A stretch of 64,000 bases of DNA. Source: Amphritea atlantica. GTDB lineage: Bacteria; Pseudomonadota; Gammaproteobacteria; Pseudomonadales; Balneatricaceae. Below, piece after piece: positions 53,249 to 60,867 of this stretch. Location of the stretch: contig NZ_FOGB01000003.1 of NCBI RefSeq assembly GCF_900111095.1, positions 1-64,000 of the forward strand, in the 5' to 3' direction. Below the pieces are notes generated by a model. The model was not told the origin of the DNA, made no database searches, and worked only from the letters and a program-made list of their open reading frames with translations. Position numbers and translations under genes: made by a program. Position 1 is the stretch's first letter, and each line of letters opens with the position of its first letter.

Positions 53249-54148
53249 TTAAGCGCGCATAACCTTGTTCCAATCAATACTATGCCCAGCCGCTTCAAGT
53301 TCACGCGCCAATGCCTGTTTCCAGCCAGCATTACTATCCATTGTCTCCCAAACGACACCCGCAAAATCACTAGGAATTTCCAGCGCACCGCGTTTGAGAG
53401 CACATACTTTATCTCGGCCCAAACGGCCAATGAAGTAACCAAGCTCCAGTAATACATTTTGCCTAGCCCGCGGCTCTGGCGTTCCTCCCTTTACACAACC
53501 CTCATCATCAGGCGTGAGGAGAACTACCGCAAACCCAACATCGCTGTTTGCAACAACCTTTTCAATAATAGTTCTTCCTTGATTGGCCTGTTCATGGAGA
53601 ATGACGGCCTCTAACCCAATGCGTTCAAGAAAGCGGGCTACTGTTTCCCGAGCACCATCATCGTGGCCGTGAACGATAAATACCTTGCGTGAGAATGGCG
53701 ACTTCAACACAGTTTCTGTACTCCCCTTCGACTGGACATAATTCTTGTAATCACGAACAAAGGGTATGATGAGCTGACCAGTAAGCGCATGGATTCCAGC
53801 AATGATTTTTCGCCCAGAATAGAAAAAATGATGGCTGAAGTTAGTAGCATAACTTGGGTCGTTGGCTAACTTTTCGATAAGAAGCAACGTTAATCCCATC
53901 GTTTTCTTATGGTCATCAGGCCATGCAAGCTGGGCACTACCAACCATGCCACCCCCAGTTTTTTCGCTTTCTGCGATAAAAGTATCGAGATCCACTTCTT
54001 TCGTTAGTTCTTCGTTGTACAGTTCAAGATCGGCATTCCGCAATAATTGGGCGAGTTTTTTCAATGGGCGCTCATATGTCTGCAACTGCGAATTCTGTAG
54101 GTCAAGAACAGCGTTGTTAATTTCTCCGAAAATATCTTGGGCCATCAT
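53249..54148 (-). CDS. TIR-like (predicted nucleotide-binding) effector protein
   Basis: The protein has 299 residues. An N-terminal helical region (1-150) includes a coiled stretch and LAWPDDHKKTMGLTLLLIEKL. Residues 154-275 are the TIR-like domain of the CAP12/Pycsar-TIR kind (PF10137): KVFIVHGHDDGARETVARFLE, split as KVFIVHGHDDGA and RETVARFLERIG, then ILHEQANQGRTIIEK, VVLLTPDDEG, and ARQNVLLELGYFIGRLGR with Glu235 as candidate NADase residue. In known systems such domains destroy NAD+ during phage infection. TAATG joins its start to the preceding small gene; a second ATG (54145) is better spaced from GAGGA. Defence function is inferred. Confidence 0.8.
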   Translation of the reverse strand: MMAQDIFGEINNAVLDLQNSQLQTYERPLKKLAQLLRNADLELYNEELTKEVDLDTFIAESEKTGGGMVGSAQLAWPDDHKKTMGLTLLLIEKLANDPSYATNFSHHFFYSGRKIIAGIHALTGQLIIPFVRDYKNYVQSKGSTETVLKSPFSRKVFIVHGHDDGARETVARFLERIGLEAVILHEQANQGRTIIEKVVANSDVGFAVVLLTPDDEGCVKGGTPEPRARQNVLLELGYFIGRLGRDKVCALKRGALEIPSDFAGVVWETMDSNAGWKQALARELEAAGHSIDWNKVMRA

Positions 54149-54432
54149 TAATCCTCGTCAGACTGTAATCTAGCCTCAGCAGCTTTTTGGAGAATATTTT
54201 CTCTATAGCGCTCTTTCATTTGCTCAGCGAGGGACTCAACAATGGGATTGTCAACGTACGGTTCAACACGGTTATCAATCATTCGGTTAACTGACTGGAT
54301 AGCAGCTTCAATACTCACAGGTTCGTGAGGATCAAAGTTCACAACGCCCAACTCGCCATCCAGTTCATTTAACGCTTGCTCTGCCTGTTTTAGTTCTTTT
54401 TGTAGCTTATCTAGGCCGGTTATTTTAAGCAT
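54148..54432 (-). CDS. small coiled-coil protein coupled to the TIR gene
   Basis: The protein has 94 residues: a coiled coil at about 6-28 (LDKLQKELKQAEQALNEL), then NFDPHEPVSIEAAIQSVN and a charged C-terminal helix (EQMKERYRENILQKAAEARL). AGGAGG lies five bases ahead of the ATG; the longer frame to 54486 runs into the insertion sequence end. Its TAA overlaps the TIR ATG by one base. No enzyme motif is present. As partner of a TIR effector it could be a sensor, inhibitor or adaptor. Confidence 0.7.
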   Translation of the reverse strand: MLKITGLDKLQKELKQAEQALNELDGELGVVNFDPHEPVSIEAAIQSVNRMIDNRVEPYVDNPIVESLAEQMKERYRENILQKAAEARLQSDED

Positions 54433-54503
54433 GGCTCCCTCCTGTTTATGACGTGGCAGTGCTTTTTTCGCTATGGTGTTCCCCACAAAAAGTAGACAGT
54501 TAT

Positions 54504-55319
54504 TTAGGCCGCTAACGCAGCCTGTTCTTCGAACACAACCGGACTTAGGTTGTCATTCGCCGAATGTCGTCTTTTGCGGTTATAAAATATTTCAATGTAT
54601 TCAAAAATACCCGCCCTGGCATCCTGAACGCTGCTGTAGTTCTTCGCGTAGATAAGCTCTACTTTCAACCGACTAAAAAAGGATTCCATCGGCGCATTAT
54701 CCCAACAATTACCCTTTCGACTCATACTTAACTCTAGCCCGTTTGAACGCGCAAAGTCGATATATTTCTGAGCTCGGTATTGCGTGCCGCGATCTGAGTG
54801 AAGAACTAAACCCGGTTTTACTTTTCGCCTCATAAGAGCATCCTTTAGCGCCGTCGTGACCAACGTTTCCGTCATCGACTTATCCAGCGACCAACCTACT
54901 ATTCTGCGTGAATAAAGATCCATTACCGTTGCTAAATACAACCATTGATTCTCAACCCAGATATAAGTGATGTCCGTTGTCCACTTTTCGTTCGGCGCTT
55001 GCGCTTTAAAGTTTCGCCAAAGTAAATTGTCCGAAACGTTCAGCATCGTCAGACTGTGATGACGATAATTGAAGCCTTTACCGTTCCTTGCCTTGATATC
55101 AGCGGCTTTCATGATACTTGCAACATAATTCACTGAACACGAATAACCCAGCTCGGTAAGCTCCCTGGCGATACGACGCGCACCGTAGCGCGCTTCAAAC
55201 TCCTCAAACGTTTCTTTTATTCTGGCACCCATTTGCTGACGACGGACTGAGCGCGGACTCGGCCCTCTATGACGCCAACGTGAATAACCACTACGACTAA
55301 CACGCATGGTCCGACACAT
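54504..55319 (-). CDS. IS3-family transposase OrfB (DDE integrase core)
   Basis: The protein has 271 residues. It has an HTH_21 region (RIKETFEEFEARYGARRIAREL), then rve core motifs: KWTTDITYIW (first Asp), LHSDRGTQYRA (second Asp), and WDNAPMESFFSRLKVE (Glu). The open frame extends upstream of the ATG through VRYAIIREFEGQYSVSLMCRT, part of the OrfAB fusion made by frameshifting. All catalytic residues are intact. Confidence 0.92.
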   Translation of the reverse strand: MCRTMRVSRSGYSRWRHRGPSPRSVRRQQMGARIKETFEEFEARYGARRIARELTELGYSCSVNYVASIMKAADIKARNGKGFNYRHHSLTMLNVSDNLLWRNFKAQAPNEKWTTDITYIWVENQWLYLATVMDLYSRRIVGWSLDKSMTETLVTTALKDALMRRKVKPGLVLHSDRGTQYRAQKYIDFARSNGLELSMSRKGNCWDNAPMESFFSRLKVELIYAKNYSSVQDARAGIFEYIEIFYNRKRRHSANDNLSPVVFEEQAALAA

Positions 55320-55366
55320 TAACGATACAGAGTATTGGCCTTCAAACTCGCGAATGATTGCGTATC

Positions 55367-55675
55367 TTACGTTTGGTTTTTCGCAAAATACGCAGCTGCC
55401 TTTTTTAAGAACTCCATCTCCTCTTGTAGGCGTTTATTTTCGCGACGCAGACGACGAAGCTCTTCACTTTCCTGCTTGGAGTAATCCACACCGTCAACCG
55501 CGTTAAACTGCTTATCCGACAAACGAGTGAATTGGCGCTTCCAGTTGGCGATTTGTTGGGAGCTGATGCCCAGTTCTTGAGCGACTTGTGCCTGGGTGAC
55601 GCCAGGTTTTTCAGAACGTTTGACCGCCTCTCGGCGAAACTCTTCAGTATATGATTGGGTCTTTTTACGTGCCAT
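55367..55675 (-). CDS. IS3-family transposase OrfA (HTH)
   Basis: The protein has 102 residues. The HTH_Tnp_1 part is YTEEFRREAVKRSEK and LGISSQQIANWKRQF; a leucine-zipper-like stretch LRRLRRENKRLQEEMEFLKK follows. A G-AAA-AAC slippery heptamer (minus strand, 55382-55376) just before the stop allows -1 frameshifting into orfB. Confidence 0.9.
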   Translation of the reverse strand: MARKKTQSYTEEFRREAVKRSEKPGVTQAQVAQELGISSQQIANWKRQFTRLSDKQFNAVDGVDYSKQESEELRRLRRENKRLQEEMEFLKKAAAYFAKNQT

Positions 55676-55742
55676 GTAAGCACCTCCACTTTCAACTAAT
55701 TATAGCTATAGAAAGTGTCTACAAGTTGTGGGGCACTCGGAT

Positions 55743-55797
55743 ACATAACGCCTGGGGCAGGTGCGCCATCGGCGTCACCTGGACCCACTTGTTATAC
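55743..55797 (-). other. attC site 4
   Basis: Minus-strand ends are GTATAACAAGTGG and CAGGCGTTATGT. Inner arms GTCCAGGTG...CACCTG pair around ACGCCGATGGCG. It lies three bases after the ParA-like stop. Length is 55 bases, as for classic short attC sites. Confidence 0.75.
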
Positions 55798-55799
55798 GA

Positions 55800-56789
55800 C
55801 TACAGCACTGTCATAAGCTTGTTAACAATTGGATCGAAATATTGTGCTGCTTCTCTTGCCCTTGTGATATGAGCACCATTCAATCCGTCTCTGGATGTAC
55901 AATCAAACACAGGCTTCTTGGCCTCCAGTGAATAGGGAACCAGACTGTGAAGGTTCGGAATTTGACCGAGATTCCAATTATCATCTCCCCAATCGTGTAC
56001 TTGCCCAAGTGGGTCGAGAATATTAATTATGTTTTCTCTTACTGAGCTTTCGACTTGATCTCCGAAGATAGACCACCCGCGCGTCATACCTTCAGCATTT
56101 CTTCTGATGTTGTGCTGCTGCATAACATAGCCAAGAAATGTAGGTTGACCTTGAGGTAACTCAATATCGCTATTTGCTGCCCCATTACATTGATCCCACT
56201 CTCTCCTCCAAACTGAGAGTTTTGCTCCTAGATTTTTTGTGCCTCTTATTGAGAACAAATCTGGAGACATCGGGATAATGAAATAATCACTGGCAGCCAG
56301 AACAGCACGATTCAATGCGCCAAGATTTGGCCCCAAATCTAACATTACAACATCAGCATTCACTTGCTCAGCTGCCCATTTTATATATCGATAAATAGCA
56401 GATTGAACACGTAATGCGGGAGCATTTCCACCTTTAGCACTACTCCATGTGTCACCAAGAGAATCTTCATAATTACTTAAGAGAACATCTCCAGGGACAA
56501 TGTGTAAATTTGGGTACTCAGATGAAACTGAAGAAGGGCGCCTTTGGCGGATATCTCCTAAACCTTCATAAACTCTTTCGATTGCATTCCAAATGCTGTT
56601 TCCCCGATCAGAGCGCCAGCTTCTTTCAAGCTCAGAGTCGCTGAGGGAATATGCTGACAAATTGCATTGGCTATCTAAATCTACAACAAGGACATTCTTT
56701 CCTTGCTTCTCTAATAAATGGGCAATGTGGTACATATAGGTAGTTTTACCAACACCACCCTTGTTGTTAAAAATACTAATTATCTTCAA
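55800..56789 (-). CDS. ParA/Soj-like ATPase, orphan in a cassette
   Basis: The protein has 329 residues. Deviant Walker A is NNKGGVGKTTYMYH, Walker A' VLVVDLDSQCN, Walker B VVMLDLGPNLG. The remainder (SIRGTKNLGAKL, FLGYVMQQHNIRRN) is a known but uncharacterised ParA-like branch. There is no ParB or centromere-like repeat near, so plasmid partition is unlikely. The start is a TTG with AGGAG six bases ahead. An attC site follows its stop. An upstream 43-codon frame ends on the TTGA overlap. Confidence 0.85.
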   Translation of the reverse strand: MKIISIFNNKGGVGKTTYMYHIAHLLEKQGKNVLVVDLDSQCNLSAYSLSDSELERSWRSDRGNSIWNAIERVYEGLGDIRQRRPSSVSSEYPNLHIVPGDVLLSNYEDSLGDTWSSAKGGNAPALRVQSAIYRYIKWAAEQVNADVVMLDLGPNLGALNRAVLAASDYFIIPMSPDLFSIRGTKNLGAKLSVWRREWDQCNGAANSDIELPQGQPTFLGYVMQQHNIRRNAEGMTRGWSIFGDQVESSVRENIINILDPLGQVHDWGDDNWNLGQIPNLHSLVPYSLEAKKPVFDCTSRDGLNGAHITRAREAAQYFDPIVNKLMTVL

Positions 56790-56917
56790 TGTTGACTCCT
56801 ATGTTGAAGATTGATTGCCGTATAACATTTTAATACTACCCCTGCGCATATGCATGCCAGGCCGAATTCATTAAAGGCAAGGTAACTATCAGATAATAAA
56901 GAGGAAAAAACTGACAT
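56786..56917 (-). CDS. possible small leader ORF coupled to the ParA-like gene (43 aa)
   Basis: The frame has 43 residues, hydrophobic, with NEFGLACICAGVVLKC. AAGGAG lies six bases ahead of the ATG. Its TGA overlaps the ParA TTG by four bases (TTGA). In the other copy of the 260-bp repeat the same start leads to a different 26-residue peptide because of a one-base change, so coding is doubtful. Confidence 0.3.
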   Translation of the reverse strand: MSVFSSLLSDSYLAFNEFGLACICAGVVLKCYTAINLQHRSQH

Positions 56918-57077
56918 CGCAATCTCCTTTAAGACAAAAACGAGAATGCGCAGTTGCATTCCGGACCCGGCGTAGTATTCCGCCAGCGTTTCAACCTATC
57001 CCTTTGTTCTCAGACGTTTTGCTAATTCATCAGGCAGCAAAACGAGCCTTTATCTAACGATAATCTGAGCATAACCG
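56816..57077. repeat. 260-bp direct repeat, copy 1
   Basis: It matches 60868-61125 almost throughout, including GCGCATATGCATGCC, AATTCATTAAAGGCAAGG, GAGAATGCGCAGTTGCATTC and the end GAGCATAACCGC. Each copy ends just before a leftward cassette gene. No integrase-like coding sequence is recognisable in it. Confidence 0.85.
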
Positions 57078-57132
57078 CAAGCAAAATAAAAGAATAACCG
57101 AAGCCCCTAACCGTTCTGAATCTTTGCTTTTT

Positions 57133-57197
57133 CTAGATCGCGGCTTCGTCGCTGGCTAGTGGTTAGAACGTCGCTTCGCAACTCGCTGGAAAAACAA
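57133..57197 (+). repeat. diverged third copy of the island's terminal repeat
   Basis: CTAGATCGCGGCTTCG, then GCTGGCTAGTGGTTAGAACG and TCGCTTCGCAACTCGCT, follow the left-end repeat with a few substitutions and lack its first 25 bases. It has the same orientation as the left copy. Confidence 0.85.
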
Positions 57198-57262
57198 AGA
57201 AAGCAGCAGCTCTCTTCATTAATCAACATAAAGTGGACATCCCATCTGACATACCTTTCAAA

Positions 57263-58465
57263 CTAAACCCGAAATCTTCTTCTCCATTTTTCACAACGCT
57301 GTTCGTCACGTTCTTCATATTGTTGGATAGCTGAAGTCAGATCCAGAGAGAAGCTTTTCTCATCATCAGTGCCCAAAGCGGTTAATAGCATTGTGTACCA
57401 TGCGGTTATTCCTCCAGGGGGTGGTGATTCAAAGCGAGGGAATACCGGGTCTCCTGCTCGATTAGTCAACCAGTCGTTCGCAAGTGAAGGGTTCAAAATC
57501 ATTGCTCGTGCAATACCAACTATATCAACACTACCACTAGCCAGTGCATCAAGCGCATCCGCACGTTTCTTAAATCCGCCTGTAGCAACCAGGGGTACAC
57601 TGGTAACCAGCTGTGCTTTCTGGCAAAAATCAACAAAATACGGGCCTTCTGATGAGCTATCAGAACTGGATGCTGCACCAGGAAAATAGGTACCGCCACT
57701 AAACTCGATTAAATCAACTGATGTTTTATCCAGAATTCGAAGGGCTTCTAATGAGTCTTCCTGTGTTAAGCCACCTTCCAACTGATCTGAAGAGTTAATC
57801 TTAATTCCAATGGGGAATGACGGACCTACTACATCTCGGATTTTGTTAATTATCTCAACAACGATACGACACCTGGCCTCAATGGATCCGCCATATTGAT
57901 CACTCCGTCGATTAAATAATGGAGATAAAAATTGGCTCAGCAGGAAACCATGACCAGCATGAACCTGAACACCAGTAAACCCGGCCTCTTTAGCTAACTC
58001 AGCAGCTTTTATATAGAAATCAGGTAGTTTTTTAATGTCAGATACACTCATTCCTGCGCATTGCAGGCCTCCGAGATTTAGAGCAGAGGGGCCTTTAGGT
58101 TGGCTGATCAGGGGGTATGACAATGCACCACCGTGGCCAATCTGAGGCCAAATGTGAGCTTTTTCTATCGAGGCTCTTCTTGCCAGAGAGGATAGTTTCA
58201 CCAGATCGGAGTTTTTACCCAGAACCAGATTTCCTGGCTTTTCAGGAAAACGTGGATCCCCCTGAACTTCACCGATAATTGATAATGCCGCGCCACCTTC
58301 AGCCCATCTTTCATAAAGCCGTATCTGAGCCTCTGTTGGGTCGCCCTCTCCATCAGCAAGGGAGTCGGACATGGCAGATTTTATGATTCTGTTTTTTAGA
58401 ATTGCTCCACAAGGTAGTTCCAGAGGGTAACTCAGATTCTGGCTATTGTTCTCTCGTCGGTTCAT
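57263..58465 (-). CDS. Old Yellow Enzyme-family NADH:flavin oxidoreductase
   Basis: The protein has 400 residues, TIM barrel with FMN. Motifs are LKNRIIKSAMSDSLAD, WPQIGHGG, GFTGVQVHAGHGFLLSQFLSPLFNRRSDQYGGS, seen as VQVHAGHGFLLSQFLSP and NRRSDQYGGS, and ATGGFKKRADAL with GIARAMI for FMN phosphate. It probably reduces an activated C=C bond or a nitro compound. ATG at 58465 has GGAGAAG ahead; the open frame continues 28 codons upstream without support. It is divergent from the LysR gene, its likely regulator. Confidence 0.9.
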   Translation of the reverse strand: MNRRENNSQNLSYPLELPCGAILKNRIIKSAMSDSLADGEGDPTEAQIRLYERWAEGGAALSIIGEVQGDPRFPEKPGNLVLGKNSDLVKLSSLARRASIEKAHIWPQIGHGGALSYPLISQPKGPSALNLGGLQCAGMSVSDIKKLPDFYIKAAELAKEAGFTGVQVHAGHGFLLSQFLSPLFNRRSDQYGGSIEARCRIVVEIINKIRDVVGPSFPIGIKINSSDQLEGGLTQEDSLEALRILDKTSVDLIEFSGGTYFPGAASSSDSSSEGPYFVDFCQKAQLVTSVPLVATGGFKKRADALDALASGSVDIVGIARAMILNPSLANDWLTNRAGDPVFPRFESPPPGGITAWYTMLLTALGTDDEKSFSLDLTSAIQQYEERDEQRCEKWRRRFRV

Positions 58466-58606
58466 AGAGTCTTCTCCAATGCAAAGCCCAAGGCTCTTTC
58501 GGGATGGTGTTCTGGTTAGTAACAAACGGTTTGAAGACATTATTCTCAATATTTTATAAACTAAAAACAGGCTATTACCACATACACTATTAAAAATATT
58601 TTAATA

Positions 58607-59503
58607 ATGAACACATCAGATCTGAGCTTATTCATTCGAATTGCCGAAACTGGCAGTATTACCGAGTCAGCCAAACAGCTTGGCATAACGACAGCTGCTG
58701 CAAGTTCAGCGCTAAAGCGGTTGGAGAGGCAGCTTGATATACAGCTCTTTATAAGAACCACCAGACAGTTGAGGATCACTACCCAAGGAGAAAAATTTCT
58801 TTATCATTGCCGCAGGGCATTGGAGTCTTTAGAGCAGGGTCAGGTTTCCGCACATGAAACGATGGAAAATGTTACCGGAGAACTGAGGTTTTCAGCGCCA
58901 TCCGACCTGGGTCGTAACCTGCTATTTCACTGGGTAAACGAGATGATGGATATTTATCCATCTCTATCCATTGATCTGAATGTTAGTGATTCCCTCTCCA
59001 ACTTCTTTCTAGACCAGGTTGATGTTGCCCTGAGATACGGAAAGCCCGAAGACTCCTCAATGGTGGCTTTCCATATAGCAACGATAAAAAGAATCACCTG
59101 TGCCGCACCTTCCTATTTAGAAAATAATGGTACACCCTCTCATCCAAACGAATTAAGTAAGCATAACTGCCTGCTATACAGACTGAATGGACGTCTGTTT
59201 AATGACTGGGAGTATCAAAAGAAATCAGAAAATGTCAGGGTAAAAGTCGGGAGTAATCGGATAAGTAATGACACAGATATAGTCAGACGGTGGGTAGTCG
59301 AAGGAAAAGGGATCGCATACAGGTCTTTACTGGATATCTCTTCGGATCTTGATAAAGGGCGATTAGTGCAACTTTTCGATGACTTTGAATCACCACCAGC
59401 TGAGCTTTATTTACTATGCCCTGATAGAAAACAAGTTACTCCCGGAGTTATCGCATTTAGAGAAATGCTAAGAGAAAAATGTTCACAGATTCTTGAGGTT
59501 TAA
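58607..59503 (+). CDS. LysR-family transcriptional regulator
   Basis: The protein has 298 residues, normal length. HTH at residues 2-60 (LFIRIAETGSITESAKQLG, TAAASSALKRLERQL). The effector domain begins near 88 (GELRFSAPSDLGRNLL). It is of the CrgA/AaeR-like group with an effector region that reads DQVDVALRYGKPEDSSMV. It is divergent from the Old Yellow Enzyme gene with a 140-base gap, the usual layout for a LysR regulator and its target. Confidence 0.9.
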   Translation: MNTSDLSLFIRIAETGSITESAKQLGITTAAASSALKRLERQLDIQLFIRTTRQLRITTQGEKFLYHCRRALESLEQGQVSAHETMENVTGELRFSAPSDLGRNLLFHWVNEMMDIYPSLSIDLNVSDSLSNFFLDQVDVALRYGKPEDSSMVAFHIATIKRITCAAPSYLENNGTPSHPNELSKHNCLLYRLNGRLFNDWEYQKKSENVRVKVGSNRISNDTDIVRRWVVEGKGIAYRSLLDISSDLDKGRLVQLFDDFESPPAELYLLCPDRKQVTPGVIAFREMLREKCSQILEV

Positions 59504-59540
59504 AAATCTCAGACATATCCGCTTCTGGCTTACAAAGTGG

Positions 59541-59620
59541 GCATTAACGCTCCGCTAAACGGAGTCCTGTGGAGGACACGCGTTTTGTGGCCGTAACGAA
59601 TTTAAGCGGTTTGTTATGAG
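59541..59620 (-). other. attC site 3
   Basis: Minus-strand ends are TCATAACAAACCGC and GCGGAGCGTTAATGC. The inner arms pair well (CCGCTTAAA with TTTAGCGG, GTCCTCC with GGAC). The first end overlaps the stop codon of the 59614-59922 gene. The far end GTTAATGC equals that of site 5. Confidence 0.75.
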
Positions 59621-59922
59621 TTTTTTGCTTTGGCATGGCGGTAATACCTGATTAAGACAAGTATAGGAATTAAGACTAACGACCAGCCCAATGACAATAC
59701 AACGATAGATGGCCCAACTGAAAGCACACCGCCCGGAAGCTCAAGACTAAATACTAATGCTGTAGAAACGGATAAAGCCAAACAGACTAAAGCCATTCGA
59801 ATAGGAGGCAGCGAAAACCATTCCGGTAGCCAAAGGCTAGATAGACTCCAAACCAATACGGCAGGAAGACTAGCTGTCCCTGCAATTACCAAATAAATGC
59901 CAACCAAAATTAGTACTTCCAT
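59614..59922 (-). CDS. small membrane protein, cassette gene
   Basis: The protein has 102 residues with three hydrophobic segments (VLILVGIYLVIAGTASLP, MALVCLALSVSTALVF, SIVVLSLGWSLVLIPILVLI) and a basic end RYYRHAKAKNS. AAGGAGG lies four bases ahead of the chosen ATG. No family recognised. attC sites lie on both sides. Confidence 0.65.
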   Translation of the reverse strand: MEVLILVGIYLVIAGTASLPAVLVWSLSSLWLPEWFSLPPIRMALVCLALSVSTALVFSLELPGGVLSVGPSIVVLSLGWSLVLIPILVLIRYYRHAKAKNS

Positions 59923-59951
59923 CTTACCTCCTTCGCCGGAGATCACAGATA

Positions 59952-60027
59952 CTCATAACGCCTCAAACACCGGGATTTTGCAAAGCGCAGCGAAGCAAAA
60001 TATCCGAGTTAATTGGCCTTGTATGAG
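59952..60027 (-). other. attC site 2
   Basis: Minus-strand ends are CTCATACAAGGCC and GAGGCGTTATGAG. A strong inner stem is GGATATTTTGC/GCAAAATCC around TTCGCTGCGCTT. The first core has TAC instead of AAC. Confidence 0.7.
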
Positions 60028-60032
60028 TTTCA

Positions 60033-60350
60033 TTATTCCGGCAAAGCTGGCATTAGAAAATACACAGCGACCACTATTAAATAGCTTAACCACACAACGC
60101 TCCATTTTTTAACAGCAACCTGCTTTGGCCAATTGAGATAAAGCATTACGCAAGCAGCCAGCCCCACAATTATTGCCACATAGATTTCAGATAGATTAGC
60201 AAGGCTTTTACCACCACTTATAGTAAACGACTCAAGTTCATGTATTCGGCGATCGAATATCTTGAACTCTATTGGAAATCCAATACCACCAAGCAGCAGT
60301 AGGTTAAATGAGAATATTGCGAGCCCTGGGAATAGCAATATGTATCTCAT
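60033..60350 (-). CDS. small membrane protein, cassette gene
   Basis: The protein has 105 residues with three hydrophobic stretches (LLFPGLAIFSFNLLLLGG, IYVAIIVGLAACVMLYL, VVWLSYLIVVAVYFLM). The open frame continues into attC site 1, so I start at the ATG at 60350, which lies nine bases outside it; the ribosome site is weak. No family recognised. Confidence 0.6.
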   Translation of the reverse strand: MRYILLFPGLAIFSFNLLLLGGIGFPIEFKIFDRRIHELESFTISGGKSLANLSEIYVAIIVGLAACVMLYLNWPKQVAVKKWSVVWLSYLIVVAVYFLMPALPE

Positions 60351-60358
60351 AGACTTAC

Positions 60359-60419
60359 GCCTAACGCCCAGCACAATTGGAGGAGCGCAGCGACGATCGA
60401 TTGCTGCTTTTTGTTAGGC
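60359..60419 (-). other. attC site 1
   Basis: The cores are perfect: GCCTAAC and GTTAGGC on the minus strand, 61 bases apart end to end. Inner arms AGCAGCAATCGA and CCAATTGTGCT pair with the offset typical of attC. The first core overlaps the stop codon of the next gene. This is the clearest of the five sites. Confidence 0.88.
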
Positions 60420-60862
60420 TACATATCAACAAGTTGAACTCCCCTGACAACCTTCACGTTTGAACTGCCTCTTGACGGTTCAAAAGTACTGGGGACTTTA
60501 CAGCTGGTAGAAAAGTAATTTTCCGAGTTGGCTGCTACCCCTGATTGAACAATATAGTCACACTCAGCAACAAAAATAGGAGTTTGATCAAAAAGCTCAA
60601 CTTCCAAAGAAACGCTTTCATAGTTCGCATTAGACGAGTTTTGAATTAAGCCGCTAACAATAACTTCAGTTTCAGATACTCCTTGAACTAATTTAGTGTT
60701 ATTTATTGCGACACCTAAAACACTTGGCCCTTCGAGCCACACCCTAGAACTTTCATATGAGTCGTCTGGCGTAATAAAGTTATAGGTAAACCCAGTAACG
60801 ATTAGGACCGCAACTGAAAAGCCTAAACCAAAAATAAAACCATGCAGTAATTTTTGAAACAT
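60419..60862 (-). CDS. membrane-anchored FxLYD-like protein, cassette gene
   Basis: The protein has 147 residues. One N-terminal TM (FIFGLGFSVAVLIVTGF) is followed by an extracytoplasmic domain with TEVIVSGLIQNSSNANYESV, read as VSGLIQNSSNANYESVSLEV, and FVAECDYIVQSGVAA. This pattern of 'internal repair of a beta-sandwich with NNS' resembles FxLYD domains. It is the first gene after the 260-bp repeat. Confidence 0.65.
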   Translation of the reverse strand: MFQKLLHGFIFGLGFSVAVLIVTGFTYNFITPDDSYESSRVWLEGPSVLGVAINNTKLVQGVSETEVIVSGLIQNSSNANYESVSLEVELFDQTPIFVAECDYIVQSGVAANSENYFSTSCKVPSTFEPSRGSSNVKVVRGVQLVDM

Positions 60863-60867
60863 TTGTA

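Larger units (their letters stand above)
54481..55733 (-). mobile_element. IS3-family insertion sequence
   Basis: The element is about 1.25 kb with orfA and orfB in overlapping frames. Imperfect terminal inverted repeats are CCCCACAAAAAGTAGACA on the left and CCCCACAACTTGTAGACA on the right (read inward). I could not settle the target-site duplication. It sits between attC site 4 and the ribosome site of the TIR-linked gene. Confidence 0.85.

Noticed and set aside
53088-53273. 61-codon minus-strand frame after the TIR gene
   Set aside because: It overlaps the TIR C-terminus in another frame and runs through mobile-element debris; no family match.
55800-57077. Plasmid partition locus
   Set aside because: A ParA-like ATPase is present but there is no ParB, no iterated centromere and no replication gene.
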